Shown piece after piece: positions 53,090 to 61,857 of a stretch of DNA of 64,000 nt (position 1 is its first letter; every line of letters starts with the position of its first letter). Under the pieces are notes generated by a model. The model searched no databases, had not been told where the DNA came from, and worked only from the letters and a program-made list of their open reading frames with translations. This stretch comes from CBINFS01 sp966250015 (lineage in GTDB: Bacteria > Bacteroidota > Rhodothermia > Rhodothermales > DASSAV01): contig CBINFS010000018.1 of NCBI GenBank assembly GCA_966250015.1, positions 1 to 64,000 of the forward strand, in the 5' to 3' direction. Made by a program: the position numbers and the translations under genes.

Positions 53090-54082
53090 TCACTCAAAGG
53101 CGGGATTGTTCATGGTCTCGTAGAAGTCCTGCATGATCAGGTCCCTGTTGAAGTTCTCCCACACGGTGATCGTACGCGGGTTGTCGGGCCGGTCCACCCA
53201 GACGCTCTCCTGGAGGATCGGCGCAGGAATCACGCGCGACTCGGCCCAGGACGGATTCTTGACGATGGCGACGGCGGCCATGTCGTACAGGGCGCGTGAG
53301 GGAGGCGTTCCGTGCAGCTCGATGTGCTCGAACAGGTTGACCGAGTAGTCGCCGAAGGTGTAAAACTCACCGCCGTGGCGGCCGACGACGGGTTCGGTGA
53401 TGCGCGGACCTTTGCCCGGCATGTTCTCGCGGATCTCGTCGAGTGTCGCTCGGACGGCGTCAGTGCCTGTCGGGAGGCCGTAGCGGACCACCGCCATCTC
53501 GAAGGGGACGTTCGTGTCGAGGAGGTAGTTAAGAGCGGACTCGTCGGCGTCCTGGTTGTACTCGCCGGGGTCGGGATAGTTGGAGCCGAGCCAGACGATG
53601 CGCACTTTCGAGGCAATAGAGGGGTCCTTTTCGAGCGCGAGGGCAATGTTGGTGAGCTTGCCGACGGGGATCAGCACGAGAGGCCGTTCGTCGGCCGCGT
53701 TGGCGCGCTCGATGATCAGATTGACGGCTTCGGCGCCGTCGAAGTCGGGTTCATTTAGGTGGGGCCGTATTTCCTCGAATGACGCTTCGGCGCCCTTGTA
53801 GACCTTCATCTGGGGGTGGAGGCCGGCCAGCTTCACGATACGCTCGGCTTCGGCGGCCTGGGCGTGGATGTCCCCGCCACCGGGTGTTTTATTGACCGTT
53901 ATGCCTTCAATGTCGAACACGTCGCCGTTGAAGAGCACGTAGGCAATGGCGTGCTGGTCGTCGAGCTCGTTATTGGCGTCGGTGTCGAGCAGGACCCTGA
54001 TCTTCGTGGGTGTGGTTTCTTGTGGTGTGGAGCAGGCGGCCATCAGTAATACCGATAAGAGTATTAGGGCAAACGTTTTCAT
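53090..54082 (-). CDS. Nucleoside hydrolase (IUNH family) lipoprotein
   Basis: A 330-residue inosine-uridine nucleoside hydrolase-like lipoprotein. The leader MKTFALILLSVLLMAAC ends in a lipobox (Cys17). The calcium-binding signature DTDANNELDDQHA matches the family DTDxxxDxDDxxA. LIPVGKLTNIALAL and the Asp-containing GSNYPDPGEYNQDADESALN are further active-site loops. It would cleave nucleosides or related N-ribosides outside the cytoplasm. The ATG at 54082 is at the lipoprotein leader; the longer frame to 54226 is ignored. It lies leftward like the eCIS genes but is separated by a hairpin. Confidence 0.88.
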   Translation of the reverse strand: MKTFALILLSVLLMAACSTPQETTPTKIRVLLDTDANNELDDQHAIAYVLFNGDVFDIEGITVNKTPGGGDIHAQAAEAERIVKLAGLHPQMKVYKGAEASFEEIRPHLNEPDFDGAEAVNLIIERANAADERPLVLIPVGKLTNIALALEKDPSIASKVRIVWLGSNYPDPGEYNQDADESALNYLLDTNVPFEMAVVRYGLPTGTDAVRATLDEIRENMPGKGPRITEPVVGRHGGEFYTFGDYSVNLFEHIELHGTPPSRALYDMAAVAIVKNPSWAESRVIPAPILQESVWVDRPDNPRTITVWENFNRDLIMQDFYETMNNPAFE

Positions 54083-54197
54083 AACCTGATACAGCGAAGG
54101 GTTGGTGATCGGACGACACGGGAGTGCGGATACGAGGCAATATAGTCTCGGGAAGGGAAATGGTCTACCGGTGATGTGATGGAGTGATCCGAACCTT

Positions 54198-54734
54198 TCA
54201 GAAGCCCGGGTGGATGCCGCCGGCAATGGCGTTGGCGAGGCGTCGCTGGTTGGCCTCGTCCGCGAGGAACCGGAGCTGTTCGGGGTGGGTCAGGAACTCG
54301 AGCTCGACGAGGACGGCGGGCATGCGGGAAAGGCGGAGGACGGCAAAGTTGGCCTCCTTGACGCCCCGGTTTTTGTGACCCGGAAAGGCTTCGAGCATCC
54401 GGTCGAGGATTCGCGACGCCATGAACTGGCCCCGGGCGGATCCGGGAAAGTGGAAGACCTCCATGCCTTCGGGTGTGACGGAGGCGGCGGCGTTGGCGTG
54501 GATGCTGACGAAGAGGTCGGCGTTGAACCGGTTTGCAAAGGCAGCACGAGCCGACAGGCTCAGGGTGCGGTCCTGCTTCCGCGTGAGAATCACGGTATGG
54601 CCGAGCTGGAGCAGCTCGTCATGGAGGAACAGCGATACGGCCAGGGTGACGTCCTTTTCCTGGAGTCGAAAGGGGACCTTGCCGACGGCGCCGGGATCCG
54701 AGCCGCCGTGCCCGGGATCGATGCAGACAATCAT
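54198..54734 (-). CDS. N-acetylmuramoyl-L-alanine amidase (Amidase_3), leaderless
   Basis: A 178-residue zinc amidase. Ligands are His9 in DPGHGG, Glu26 in LQEKDVT and His79 in SIHANA; the catalytic Glu lies in LVELEFLTHPEQ near residue 143. It cuts between the stem peptide and muramic acid. No signal peptide or binding module is present, in contrast with AmiA/B/C type enzymes, so the product is either cytoplasmic until lysis (endolysin-like) or exported another way. It lies between the nucleoside hydrolase and the BTAD regulator and could support release of eCIS particles, which is inference. Confidence 0.9.
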   Translation of the reverse strand: MIVCIDPGHGGSDPGAVGKVPFRLQEKDVTLAVSLFLHDELLQLGHTVILTRKQDRTLSLSARAAFANRFNADLFVSIHANAAASVTPEGMEVFHFPGSARGQFMASRILDRMLEAFPGHKNRGVKEANFAVLRLSRMPAVLVELEFLTHPEQLRFLADEANQRRLANAIAGGIHPGF

Positions 54735-54770
54735 CTTTCCGTTTGTCTATGAATGTGGTTGAACGGGCAA

Positions 54771-55067
54771 TCAGCCCGGGTTGTAGTCGCCAGTTTTCTG
54801 GCCGTGTCCCGATTTCAGCCCGGGGCGACCCCACTTTTCGAGCCTCATGCAGAGCCTTTCGAGACGTCCCGGTTTAACGCCCATCTCTTCGAGGTAGGGG
54901 GCGACGAAAGTGGTGATGTCGGAGAGCCGGCTGATTGGATGGCGCTTATTGGTCAACACGTGGGTAATGTGCCCGCGCCAGGTCGGTTGCCCCTTTTCAG
55001 CTCCGGGGTCATCCACCCAGATCTTGACGATGAAGGCGTGGGTATTCGCTTCGACCAGGTCTTCCAT
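54771..55067 (-). CDS. Small conserved-looking protein, function unknown
   Basis: A 98-residue hydrophilic protein I do not recognise firmly. The segment AFIVKIWVDDPG, TWRGHITHVLTNKRHPI and FVAPYLEEMGV looks like a conserved unit seen in small proteins of several phyla. It lies 36 bases before the amidase on the same strand, so the two may be transcribed together. Confidence 0.6.
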   Translation of the reverse strand: MEDLVEANTHAFIVKIWVDDPGAEKGQPTWRGHITHVLTNKRHPISRLSDITTFVAPYLEEMGVKPGRLERLCMRLEKWGRPGLKSGHGQKTGDYNPG

Positions 55068-55175
55068 GACGTTCTTCGGCGACCCGGTAAGACGACTTCG
55101 TTCGCGTGGACATCTTACCCTTTAGCTCGAAGGTACGGCGGTTCTAATTCCGGGAGCGTATCACGTTTTGCTCTC

Positions 55176-56141
55176 TCAGCGTTCCACCCAATGTTGGTCG
55201 GTGTGAGCGGCGGGTTTATGCAGGGCTGCTTCGGCTTCGGTCAGCACGTGCCGTACCTGTTGTTGCAAAGAAGCAAGGCTGGCGTAAAGCCGACGGAGGC
55301 TTCCGACCAGCCCTTCGGAGTCCGCTTCAGCCTGATCAGATTCGGTGTGGGCGGTTTCAGGCAAGTCCACCAGACTGTCGGCCCGGATCTGCTCGTAAAG
55401 CGCGATGGTGCTCCGGGCAGGGCCGACGTCGAAGTCTTCTTTCAGGGCGTTGACGCACCGCTCGAACTGCCGCAGCGCCTCGGTGCGGTTTTCGGAGAGG
55501 TAATACAGTCGCATCATCCGCTGGTGGGTGCGTTCCCGCGCGCGGTCGATCGAGAGGATCCGCTCCCCGTAAGCGAGGCCCGACTCGTATCGCCGGACGC
55601 CCTCGCAGTAGCCCATCATCTTGTCGAGCATCGAAAGGTAGTGGTGCTGTAGTCGTTCACGCTCGCAGAGGCACCAGTCTAGGTACCAGCCTTCAAGCAG
55701 GTCGCCCCGGTAGAGCTCCAGCGCCCGTTCGATCCGGGCGGCGCAGTCGTGATCGAGGTCGCGGCCCTGTACTCCTTTTGCCAGGGCGTAAGCTTCCTCG
55801 AAGGCGGCGACGTCGAGCCAGAGGGAATCAGGCGAGTCGAGGCGGATCCAGTCCGCCTCGACGTGTACGAGCTTTTTACCGGACTCGAAGGGGAAGGACT
55901 CCAGGTAGCGGTTTAGCTGCCAGAGGGTTTTGCGGAGGTATTTTTTTGACTGGGAGGTGGTGCAGTAATCGCCCCAAAGGAGGCTTGCGACGAGCTCGCG
56001 AGGATGGGGACGGTCGCAGTGGAGAAGCAAGTAGCAGAAGAGTTCTTGAACCTTGGTTGCTTCACAAACGCTCAGGGGAACGCCGTCGTAGTTGATGTCG
56101 ATTTTTCCCAGCAGGGAGATGCTCAAGACGCCCATGGTCAC
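55176..56141 (-). CDS. BTAD-domain (SARP-like) transcriptional activator
   Basis: A 321-residue regulator. Residues about 3-95 form the OmpR/PhoB-like winged helix of SARP proteins (LSISLLGKIDINYDGVPL, QELFCYLLLHCDRPHPRELV, LWGDYCTTSQSKKYLRKTLW). Residues 105-255 form the bacterial transcriptional activation (TPR-like) domain with WYLDWCLCERERLQHHYL, SGLAYGERILSID, RERTHQRMMRLYYLSENRTE. The C-terminal 60 residues include a coiled coil. No receiver or ATPase domain. An ATG two codons inside (MGVLS) may be the real start. Position upstream of the lysis-like genes and eCIS suggests it controls them. Confidence 0.88.
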   Translation of the reverse strand: MTMGVLSISLLGKIDINYDGVPLSVCEATKVQELFCYLLLHCDRPHPRELVASLLWGDYCTTSQSKKYLRKTLWQLNRYLESFPFESGKKLVHVEADWIRLDSPDSLWLDVAAFEEAYALAKGVQGRDLDHDCAARIERALELYRGDLLEGWYLDWCLCERERLQHHYLSMLDKMMGYCEGVRRYESGLAYGERILSIDRARERTHQRMMRLYYLSENRTEALRQFERCVNALKEDFDVGPARSTIALYEQIRADSLVDLPETAHTESDQAEADSEGLVGSLRRLYASLASLQQQVRHVLTEAEAALHKPAAHTDQHWVER

Positions 56142-56902
56142 CTCACACGTTTCAGATTTCCTCCTCCGGCACGACCACGTGATGGGACTGATGCACTACC
56201 GCCGTCAGGTTTTCAGTTGCCTAAATAGTTGGACACGTAGAAAAATGTATTTATTGGTAAAAGGAGAAAAATAAATCGTTTCCTTTCTGGCTCGGGAATC
56301 GGAGAAGACGTATTCTCCCCTCTAAAACACCGTCCCGGCCACCGAGCCGGGATCCAAACAACTTCTCCTCAGATCTATACAGTTCTGCTTTACATAACGA
56401 CATTTGGATTCACGCCTTCACTCGAATAACTCATCTTCGAAGCGCCATTTCCTCCACAAATTCCATTCGTATAGCATGTCAGCGGAAAAGGCGGGGCATT
56501 CGGTAAGCTGTGTCAGCGGTAAGTCAAGGGGTAGTCACCCGGGCGCAAAAAATCGTGCCCGGCGGAGAATAAATCGGTGCGTGGCTTCGCCTCCGGCGCA
56601 AGCGTGTGGATACAAATTCATTTCTCTTTTTATCTATCCTCGTCGGTTACGTACCCGGCGCGTGAGCCGACAGCGCATTATTTGAGCCCGGTATACGCCA
56701 GAATCAGCATCGCGGCAGCGCCGTCGGAGCCCTGTGCAAGCGGGACCGGCATGCCTACTATTAAGGCAAGCCCCTGTATCTACAGGTTTTCGGGACGAGC
56801 GATCTGGACCGGCCGAGGCATGAGGTCGGAAAAACGACCTTTCCAAGACCGGCGACTTTGACTTTCATTCAGACCAGAGCAATTGAGAAGAGGAGCATCG
56901 AG
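56142..56902. other. Non-coding 760-bp gap with two hairpins
   Basis: No believable gene here; open frames of 60-94 codons look like chance. The first 140 bases are AT-rich and probably hold the promoter of the BTAD gene. One hairpin, TCCCGGC (56333-56339) and GCCGGGA (56346-56352), has a 6-base loop. A second, CCGGGCGC (56539-56546) and GTGCCCGG (56555-56562), has an AAAAAATC loop and one G-U pair. A small RNA or regulatory leader is possible. Confidence 0.5.
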
Positions 56903-57820
56903 ATGTCCGAACAGAGATACCGGGTCAAGGCTCAGGCCGGGCTCAATCTGAGGTCGGAACCGATCGTAAAAACAACCAACCGGGTGGCGGTGTTGCCATT
57001 TGGACACGAAGTGAGGCGGGTGGCTGAGTCATCTGATCCCGCCTGGTGGAAGGTGGCGACCACGCTTCAAGGGGCGGACGTCGAGGGATTCGTAGCAAAC
57101 GCATACCTCGAACCCATTGCAGAGCCGGTCCCGGTGCTGCCGATTTCGAAGATCACGGCCGTTCACATGACGGAGAACCGGCCGGACATCACACGAAGCC
57201 GGACGAACGGGCGCGCCTTTCCACTTGGGGAGCCCGGTCGCCCCACCCGAAGGGGGGATTCCAGGGACGAAAAGGTCGATTCGCTGGCGGACGTCATCAA
57301 GTGGCTGAACGTGGAGGTCAGCCCGCGCTACCGCCCGGGGAGCGGGTTCACGTACTGCAACATCTACGCGTACGATTACTGCTATCTGTCGGGTGTCTAC
57401 CTGCCGCGGGTCTGGTGGACGCCGCCCGCACTGGCAACGCTCATCCAGGGCGGCTCCGTGCAACCGAGCTACGGGGTCACGATACGGGAGCTCAACGCCA
57501 ACAGTCTGTTCGATTGGCTGTCGGACTACGGCCCGCAGTTCGGCTGGTCACGCACGTTCGATTTGAACGAATTGCAGGATGCGGCCGACGAAGGGGGCGT
57601 GGGGATCATCTGCGCGAAACGCAAGGATCTCAACCGTTCAGGCCACATCGTGGCCGTCGTACCGCAGGGCAACGGCCACCAGGTGCTGCGCAGAGACGGC
57701 CGCCTCGTCTGCCCCCTCCAGAGCCAGGCGGGCGCTACCAACTTCGCATACGGGACGGGCAGGAGCCCTTGGTGGACGAGCAGCAAGTTTTCCGAATTCG
57801 GCTACTGGCTGCACGCATAG
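56903..57820 (+). CDS. SH3-domain protein with cysteine hydrolase-like domain
   Basis: A 305-residue protein. Residues about 1-75 form a bacterial SH3 domain (YRVKAQAGLNLRSEP, GADVEGFVANAYLEPI). Residues about 130-305 (GSGFTYCNIYAYDYCYLSGV, LDWLSDYGPQFGWSR-like segment SLFDWLSDYGPQFGWSR, NRSGHIVAVVP) resemble NlpC/CHAP-type amidohydrolases, with a Cys in YCNIYAYDYC and His in SGHIVAVV as candidate dyad. No signal peptide is seen. ATG 56903 has AGAGGAG upstream; the longer frame to 56858 is ignored. It could be a lysozyme-like cargo or wall enzyme. It is upstream of the patatin gene on the same strand. Confidence 0.6.
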   Translation: MSEQRYRVKAQAGLNLRSEPIVKTTNRVAVLPFGHEVRRVAESSDPAWWKVATTLQGADVEGFVANAYLEPIAEPVPVLPISKITAVHMTENRPDITRSRTNGRAFPLGEPGRPTRRGDSRDEKVDSLADVIKWLNVEVSPRYRPGSGFTYCNIYAYDYCYLSGVYLPRVWWTPPALATLIQGGSVQPSYGVTIRELNANSLFDWLSDYGPQFGWSRTFDLNELQDAADEGGVGIICAKRKDLNRSGHIVAVVPQGNGHQVLRRDGRLVCPLQSQAGATNFAYGTGRSPWWTSSKFSEFGYWLHA

Positions 57821-57868
57821 TTGTTGCTCGATTTATGGTTCCGTCAGCCCTTTTAACACCCCTATGAT

Positions 57869-57951
57869 CCCCTCAAGGGATGGTGGAGTCGTTGTTTTAT
57901 TACGACTTATGGCTATACGAATGGCTCCGAGCCAACCGCCTCCTTGAGGGG
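57869..57951. repeat. Inverted repeat between SH3 protein and patatin genes
   Basis: CCCCTCAAGG (57869-57878) and CCTTGAGGGG (57942-57951) are perfect 10-bp arms 63 bases apart. They could pair in RNA or be the edges of a small palindromic repeat. The patatin open frame starts in this region but its likely ATG is at 58043. Confidence 0.5.
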
Positions 57952-58042
57952 CTACGGGGGTGTCTTACCAAATCCGAACAAGGGCATTGATGCCAAACAG
58001 CGGCTTCGCGTGCAGATAAAAGAGTTAAAAGAGCCTGAGGAA

Positions 58043-61000
58043 ATGAGTGGGACGCCGGATGACTCGAAGGACGCAGGCGCCAGGGCTCGACCGGGTAGTG
58101 GAGACGGCGCATCAGCGGCGGGAAGGCCGTCACGGTCGCGTGAGGTGAGACTGGGGCTCGTGATGTACGGCGGGGTGAGCCTCGCCATCTACATCAATGG
58201 GGTCGCGCACGAGTTTTTCAACGCCGTGCGCGGACAGGGCGTCTACCGGTTGATCAAGGAGCTGACCGACTCCGAGATCGTGGTGGATGCGATCAGCGGC
58301 ACGTCGGCGGGGGGAATCAACGGCATCCTGCTGGCGTACGCGCTGTGCAACGAAAAAGACTTCGGCCAGGCGTCGACCCTCTGGCGGCAGCACGGCGACA
58401 TCCGGAGCCTGCTCCGCGCCCCTTACCCGGCCAACCAGCCTTCCTCTCTGCTGGACAGCGAAAACTTCTATAAACCGCGCCTCGAGGAAGTGTTCGAGCG
58501 CATGAGTAAGTCGCCGGCGCCGCGGGATGGTACGCCCTCGCCGTTCAGCGAGCTCGACCTGTTTATCACGGGGACAAACGTCGACGGAGAGCGGTACACC
58601 CGCTTCGACGACCTGGGACACGCCATCGAGGTCAAGGAGCACCGGGCACTCTTCTGGCTGAAGCACCGCAAAGGGCGGAAGGAGCCGCTCAATCCCGCCT
58701 GGAACCCCCACACGCACGTTGCGCTGGCGAAGCTCGCGCGGATCACCTCGTGTTTCCCCTCGGCCTTTGCGCCGGTGCACGTAAGCGGGCCGGGCGGCAA
58801 GGCCGAGATCCCGGGCGAAGAGGGCGCCGACGCGCTGCTCTGTGTGTGGGGCAACCTGAAGCCCCCTGAAAAGGGGCTCTACTTCCTGGACGGCGGAATC
58901 CTCGACAACAAACCGTTTTCCTACACGCTCGAGGCGATCTTTTCGCGCGTGGCAGACCGGGAGGTCGACCGAAAGCTGTTCTTCGTCGAGCCCGACCCGG
59001 AAAACGTTCACTCCTCAGTGATCGGGTCGAGCCCACATTTCCTCCAGGCGGCGCTGCTCGCGCTGATTGGCATTCCCGGGTACGAGAGCATCGCCGAGGA
59101 CCTCAAAGGGCTCACGAAACGGAACAGCCAGATCGAGCAGTATCACCGCATCGTTTCCGACCTGCGTGCGAGGTTGCTGCAGGAAGAAGACATATCCAAC
59201 AACCCGAACACGCGGCTGATCTACGAAAGGACGCGCCTCGTGACGCTCAGCGACCGGGTTATCGAAGGCATCCTCAAAACGTCGGGGCGTCAGAACCGGC
59301 TGTCGCCGGAAGAACGTGAGGCCGCCTCCCTCCTGTCCAAAACGTTCGACTCGTATTCGGGTGCGCAGGAGATCCTCAATCGTTTCGACCTTTATTACCT
59401 GCAGCGCAGGGTTTACCACACGATCTACTTCATCTACGACCTCCTCTACGGCAGCCCCAGGCCTGACCGCGTACCGCTATCCGACGAAATGAGGTCTCGC
59501 TACGAGCAGCTCTGGCGGTTTCTGAACCAGTTGAGCAAGCTGTACGAGATCCTGCTCCACGCAATGGAGAAGATGCTCGACGAAGCGCCGATCACATGGA
59601 AGATCCATACCGGCGATCGGGGCGCTCCGGCGGACGGCACGGCGCTTTCGCCGGTCGAGATCTGGAGCGACGTCAGGATGCGGCTCGAGGCGTTACTCCG
59701 GTACGACCCGGACGGGCAGCTCCTGCCTTCGTTTTACGGAGAGCGCGACTGGCTCTCCGATTCGCACCTCGCCGTCGTACACGCCGAGCTGGCGAACCGC
59801 ATACGGCAGATCGTGCAGAATGAAATCCACGTGCCCTCCCTGACGGACAAGAATCTGGTCCAGCGGGCCGAGGAGCTCGAGAAACAGGTCATCATCAACC
59901 TCACGAGTGGATTCGACGACCCCATACGAAAGGTCTGGAAAAACTTCATGGGGCTCGACAGCGTGCTCTTCCCGATCGAACAGGTGGGCGGACTGCGGGA
60001 GAAGGACGTCATCGAAACGATCCGGGTAAGCCCGAGAGACGCGCAGCGGGGATTCAGCCGGCTCGACCTCAACCGGAAAATCAGCGGGGATACGGTATTC
60101 CACTTCAGCAGCTTTTTCAAGCGCTCATGGCGGGCGAACGACATCCTCTGGGGACGGCTCGACGGCACGTGCCAGCTTATCGAGACCCTTTTTGACCGTA
60201 AGCGGATCGAACGCCTCGTTCAGAGCGAAGCGTGGCGCAAGGCGGTGAGGGCTCGTCTGGCTTCGGATCCGTCCTTCAGCATCGAGGCAATCTTTCCCAG
60301 CGCCGGGAAGGTGACGCAGACGGAGCTGGCGGAATGGTTGGACGAGTTGCTTTCCGATCGTTACCGGGAGGCGCTCGGCCGGTTCGACGAAATCGTTGAG
60401 CTGCTCATCGAAGCTGCCCAGTTCGAGATCCTTAAGTCGGAGTACTTCAACGTCGTCAGTGACGCGCTGAGCGAGCAGAACGAATGGAACCACTTCGTGA
60501 TGGTAGAGCCGGCGCAGAAGAAAGATGCCAAAGTGGCCGGAATGGAGCCGATCGTGTTTCCGGAGGCGCCGTGGGCCTTCCGGTCGCCAAAGCGAAGGTT
60601 CGACCCGTTCGTCTCGGCGGTCATGGCCGCCGATCGGGTGCTCGAAACCAGGGAGCGGTTCCTGGCGCCGGACCCGCAGGCAAAGCGGCCATCCGAGCTC
60701 TTCCTCGGGAAAATATTCAGGGAGAACTACCAGGTGGGGTCGGAAGAGCTGGTCAAGCACGTCCCGACCGCGGTGCTGCTGGAGATTCTGTCGACGGCGC
60801 TGCTCGTGGTCCGGAACCTGGTATTGGGGCTATTCAACGAGGAGACGGCCCGGCGGGTGCGTTCGAGCCCGATCTACCGGTTTGGACTCGACTGGCCGCT
60901 CAGGGCATTCCACGCATTCTCGATCCTGCTGAGGAGCGGATCACACCGGGTGGTTGCACTGGTGGCGGGTATTTCGGTGCTGTGCGCGCTGGCGCTGGTG

Positions 61001-61261
61001 GTGGGGGTGGTGTGGCGTCACGAGATTCTGATGCCCGGGGGCGTTCCCTCTCCCATCGGCTTGCTCATATTCCTGCTGATCCCGGGCGTGCTCCTCTTCG
61101 GCATCGTCAGCTATCTCGTCTGGAAGGGCAGGAAGTTCGGCCGTCGCGTGCCGTTCGTTTCGTCGACCGGTTTTCGCACCGAAACAAGTGGAGGGGCAGG
61201 ACCTGCGGTCGAGGCTAAACCGACGCAAAACAGGGAGGCTGAGGTGGTCAGCACGGTGTAA
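58043..61261 (+). CDS. Large patatin-like phospholipase
   Basis: A 1072-residue patatin-related lipase of the long bacterial type. The catalytic core lies near the start: MYGGVSLAIYINGVAHE (oxyanion and helix), Ser88 in ISGTSAGG and Asp283 in DGGILDNKP form the dyad. A long helical middle follows (about 370-960). Two hydrophobic segments near the C-terminus (VVALVAGISVLCALALVVGV and PIGLLIFLLIPGVLLFGIVS) suggest membrane anchoring with the enzyme in the cytoplasm. ATG 58043 has GAGG 2 bases upstream; the frame is open to 57944. It would hydrolyse membrane phospholipids. A role as eCIS cargo or in release is unproven. Confidence 0.9.
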   Translation: MSGTPDDSKDAGARARPGSGDGASAAGRPSRSREVRLGLVMYGGVSLAIYINGVAHEFFNAVRGQGVYRLIKELTDSEIVVDAISGTSAGGINGILLAYALCNEKDFGQASTLWRQHGDIRSLLRAPYPANQPSSLLDSENFYKPRLEEVFERMSKSPAPRDGTPSPFSELDLFITGTNVDGERYTRFDDLGHAIEVKEHRALFWLKHRKGRKEPLNPAWNPHTHVALAKLARITSCFPSAFAPVHVSGPGGKAEIPGEEGADALLCVWGNLKPPEKGLYFLDGGILDNKPFSYTLEAIFSRVADREVDRKLFFVEPDPENVHSSVIGSSPHFLQAALLALIGIPGYESIAEDLKGLTKRNSQIEQYHRIVSDLRARLLQEEDISNNPNTRLIYERTRLVTLSDRVIEGILKTSGRQNRLSPEEREAASLLSKTFDSYSGAQEILNRFDLYYLQRRVYHTIYFIYDLLYGSPRPDRVPLSDEMRSRYEQLWRFLNQLSKLYEILLHAMEKMLDEAPITWKIHTGDRGAPADGTALSPVEIWSDVRMRLEALLRYDPDGQLLPSFYGERDWLSDSHLAVVHAELANRIRQIVQNEIHVPSLTDKNLVQRAEELEKQVIINLTSGFDDPIRKVWKNFMGLDSVLFPIEQVGGLREKDVIETIRVSPRDAQRGFSRLDLNRKISGDTVFHFSSFFKRSWRANDILWGRLDGTCQLIETLFDRKRIERLVQSEAWRKAVRARLASDPSFSIEAIFPSAGKVTQTELAEWLDELLSDRYREALGRFDEIVELLIEAAQFEILKSEYFNVVSDALSEQNEWNHFVMVEPAQKKDAKVAGMEPIVFPEAPWAFRSPKRRFDPFVSAVMAADRVLETRERFLAPDPQAKRPSELFLGKIFRENYQVGSEELVKHVPTAVLLEILSTALLVVRNLVLGLFNEETARRVRSSPIYRFGLDWPLRAFHAFSILLRSGSHRVVALVAGISVLCALALVVGVVWRHEILMPGGVPSPIGLLIFLLIPGVLLFGIVSYLVWKGRKFGRRVPFVSSTGFRTETSGGAGPAVEAKPTQNREAEVVSTV

Positions 61262-61266
61262 CCGGG

Positions 61267-61752
61267 TCAGTCCACCGGTTCGAAGCGGTTGGTTTCGCGG
61301 TTTTTCCGGACGTGGAGCGGATCGAAGACGTGGCCGTTCATGGCGATGTAGACGCCTTCGGGGAGGGTCTGCACAGCGGCCATCGCGAACCCGATGTTAA
61401 AGACCGCATCGCTGTTCCGAAACCGGGCAGGGCTTAGCGAACCGACGAGCACGATCGTTTTGCCGGGCACGTCACGCAGCCGGAGGGCGGTTTCGACCAT
61501 GGTGTCGGTGCCGTGCGTGATGAGCACCTTCGCGGCAGGCTCACGACGCACACGGTCGACGATCATCTGGCGGTCTTCTTCGGTCAGGTCCAGACTGTCC
61601 TTTCGGAGAAGTGTTTCGACCTCGTAGGAAACGGTGACGCCTGCATCGACGAGGATCTCCGTAATCTGGGGGTCGCCCACCTCGTATTCACTTTTTGCGT
61701 CAAAGTAGATTTTGTCGATGGTACCGCCGGTGGTAAATATTTTAATCGACAT
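61267..61752 (-). CDS. Asparaginase N-terminal domain-only protein
   Basis: A 161-residue protein equal to the N-terminal half of L-asparaginases. IFTTGGTIDKIY carries the first nucleophilic Thr motif and ITHGTDTMVETA the second Thr-Asp motif; LVGSLSPARFRNSDA and YIAMNGHVFDP close the domain. Typical asparaginases have about 330 residues with a C-terminal domain that completes the dimer interface and site; that half is missing and the gene ends cleanly. It may be an intact short family or a truncated relic. It converges on the patatin gene with 5 bases between. Confidence 0.82.
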   Translation of the reverse strand: MSIKIFTTGGTIDKIYFDAKSEYEVGDPQITEILVDAGVTVSYEVETLLRKDSLDLTEEDRQMIVDRVRREPAAKVLITHGTDTMVETALRLRDVPGKTIVLVGSLSPARFRNSDAVFNIGFAMAAVQTLPEGVYIAMNGHVFDPLHVRKNRETNRFEPVD

Positions 61753-61857
61753 GGTGTGATGAGGTATCGTCGGTTCTAATCACGAGTCGGTGAGGCTCAT
61801 TCGACCGAACCGGAGAAGTTGTTCCTTACAGAATGCAGAGTAAAAGGTAATACGCGG

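Noticed and set aside
56404..56861. Short open frames in the gap before the SH3 gene
   Set aside because: No ribosome sites, no protein-like composition, overlapping frames; more likely non-coding.
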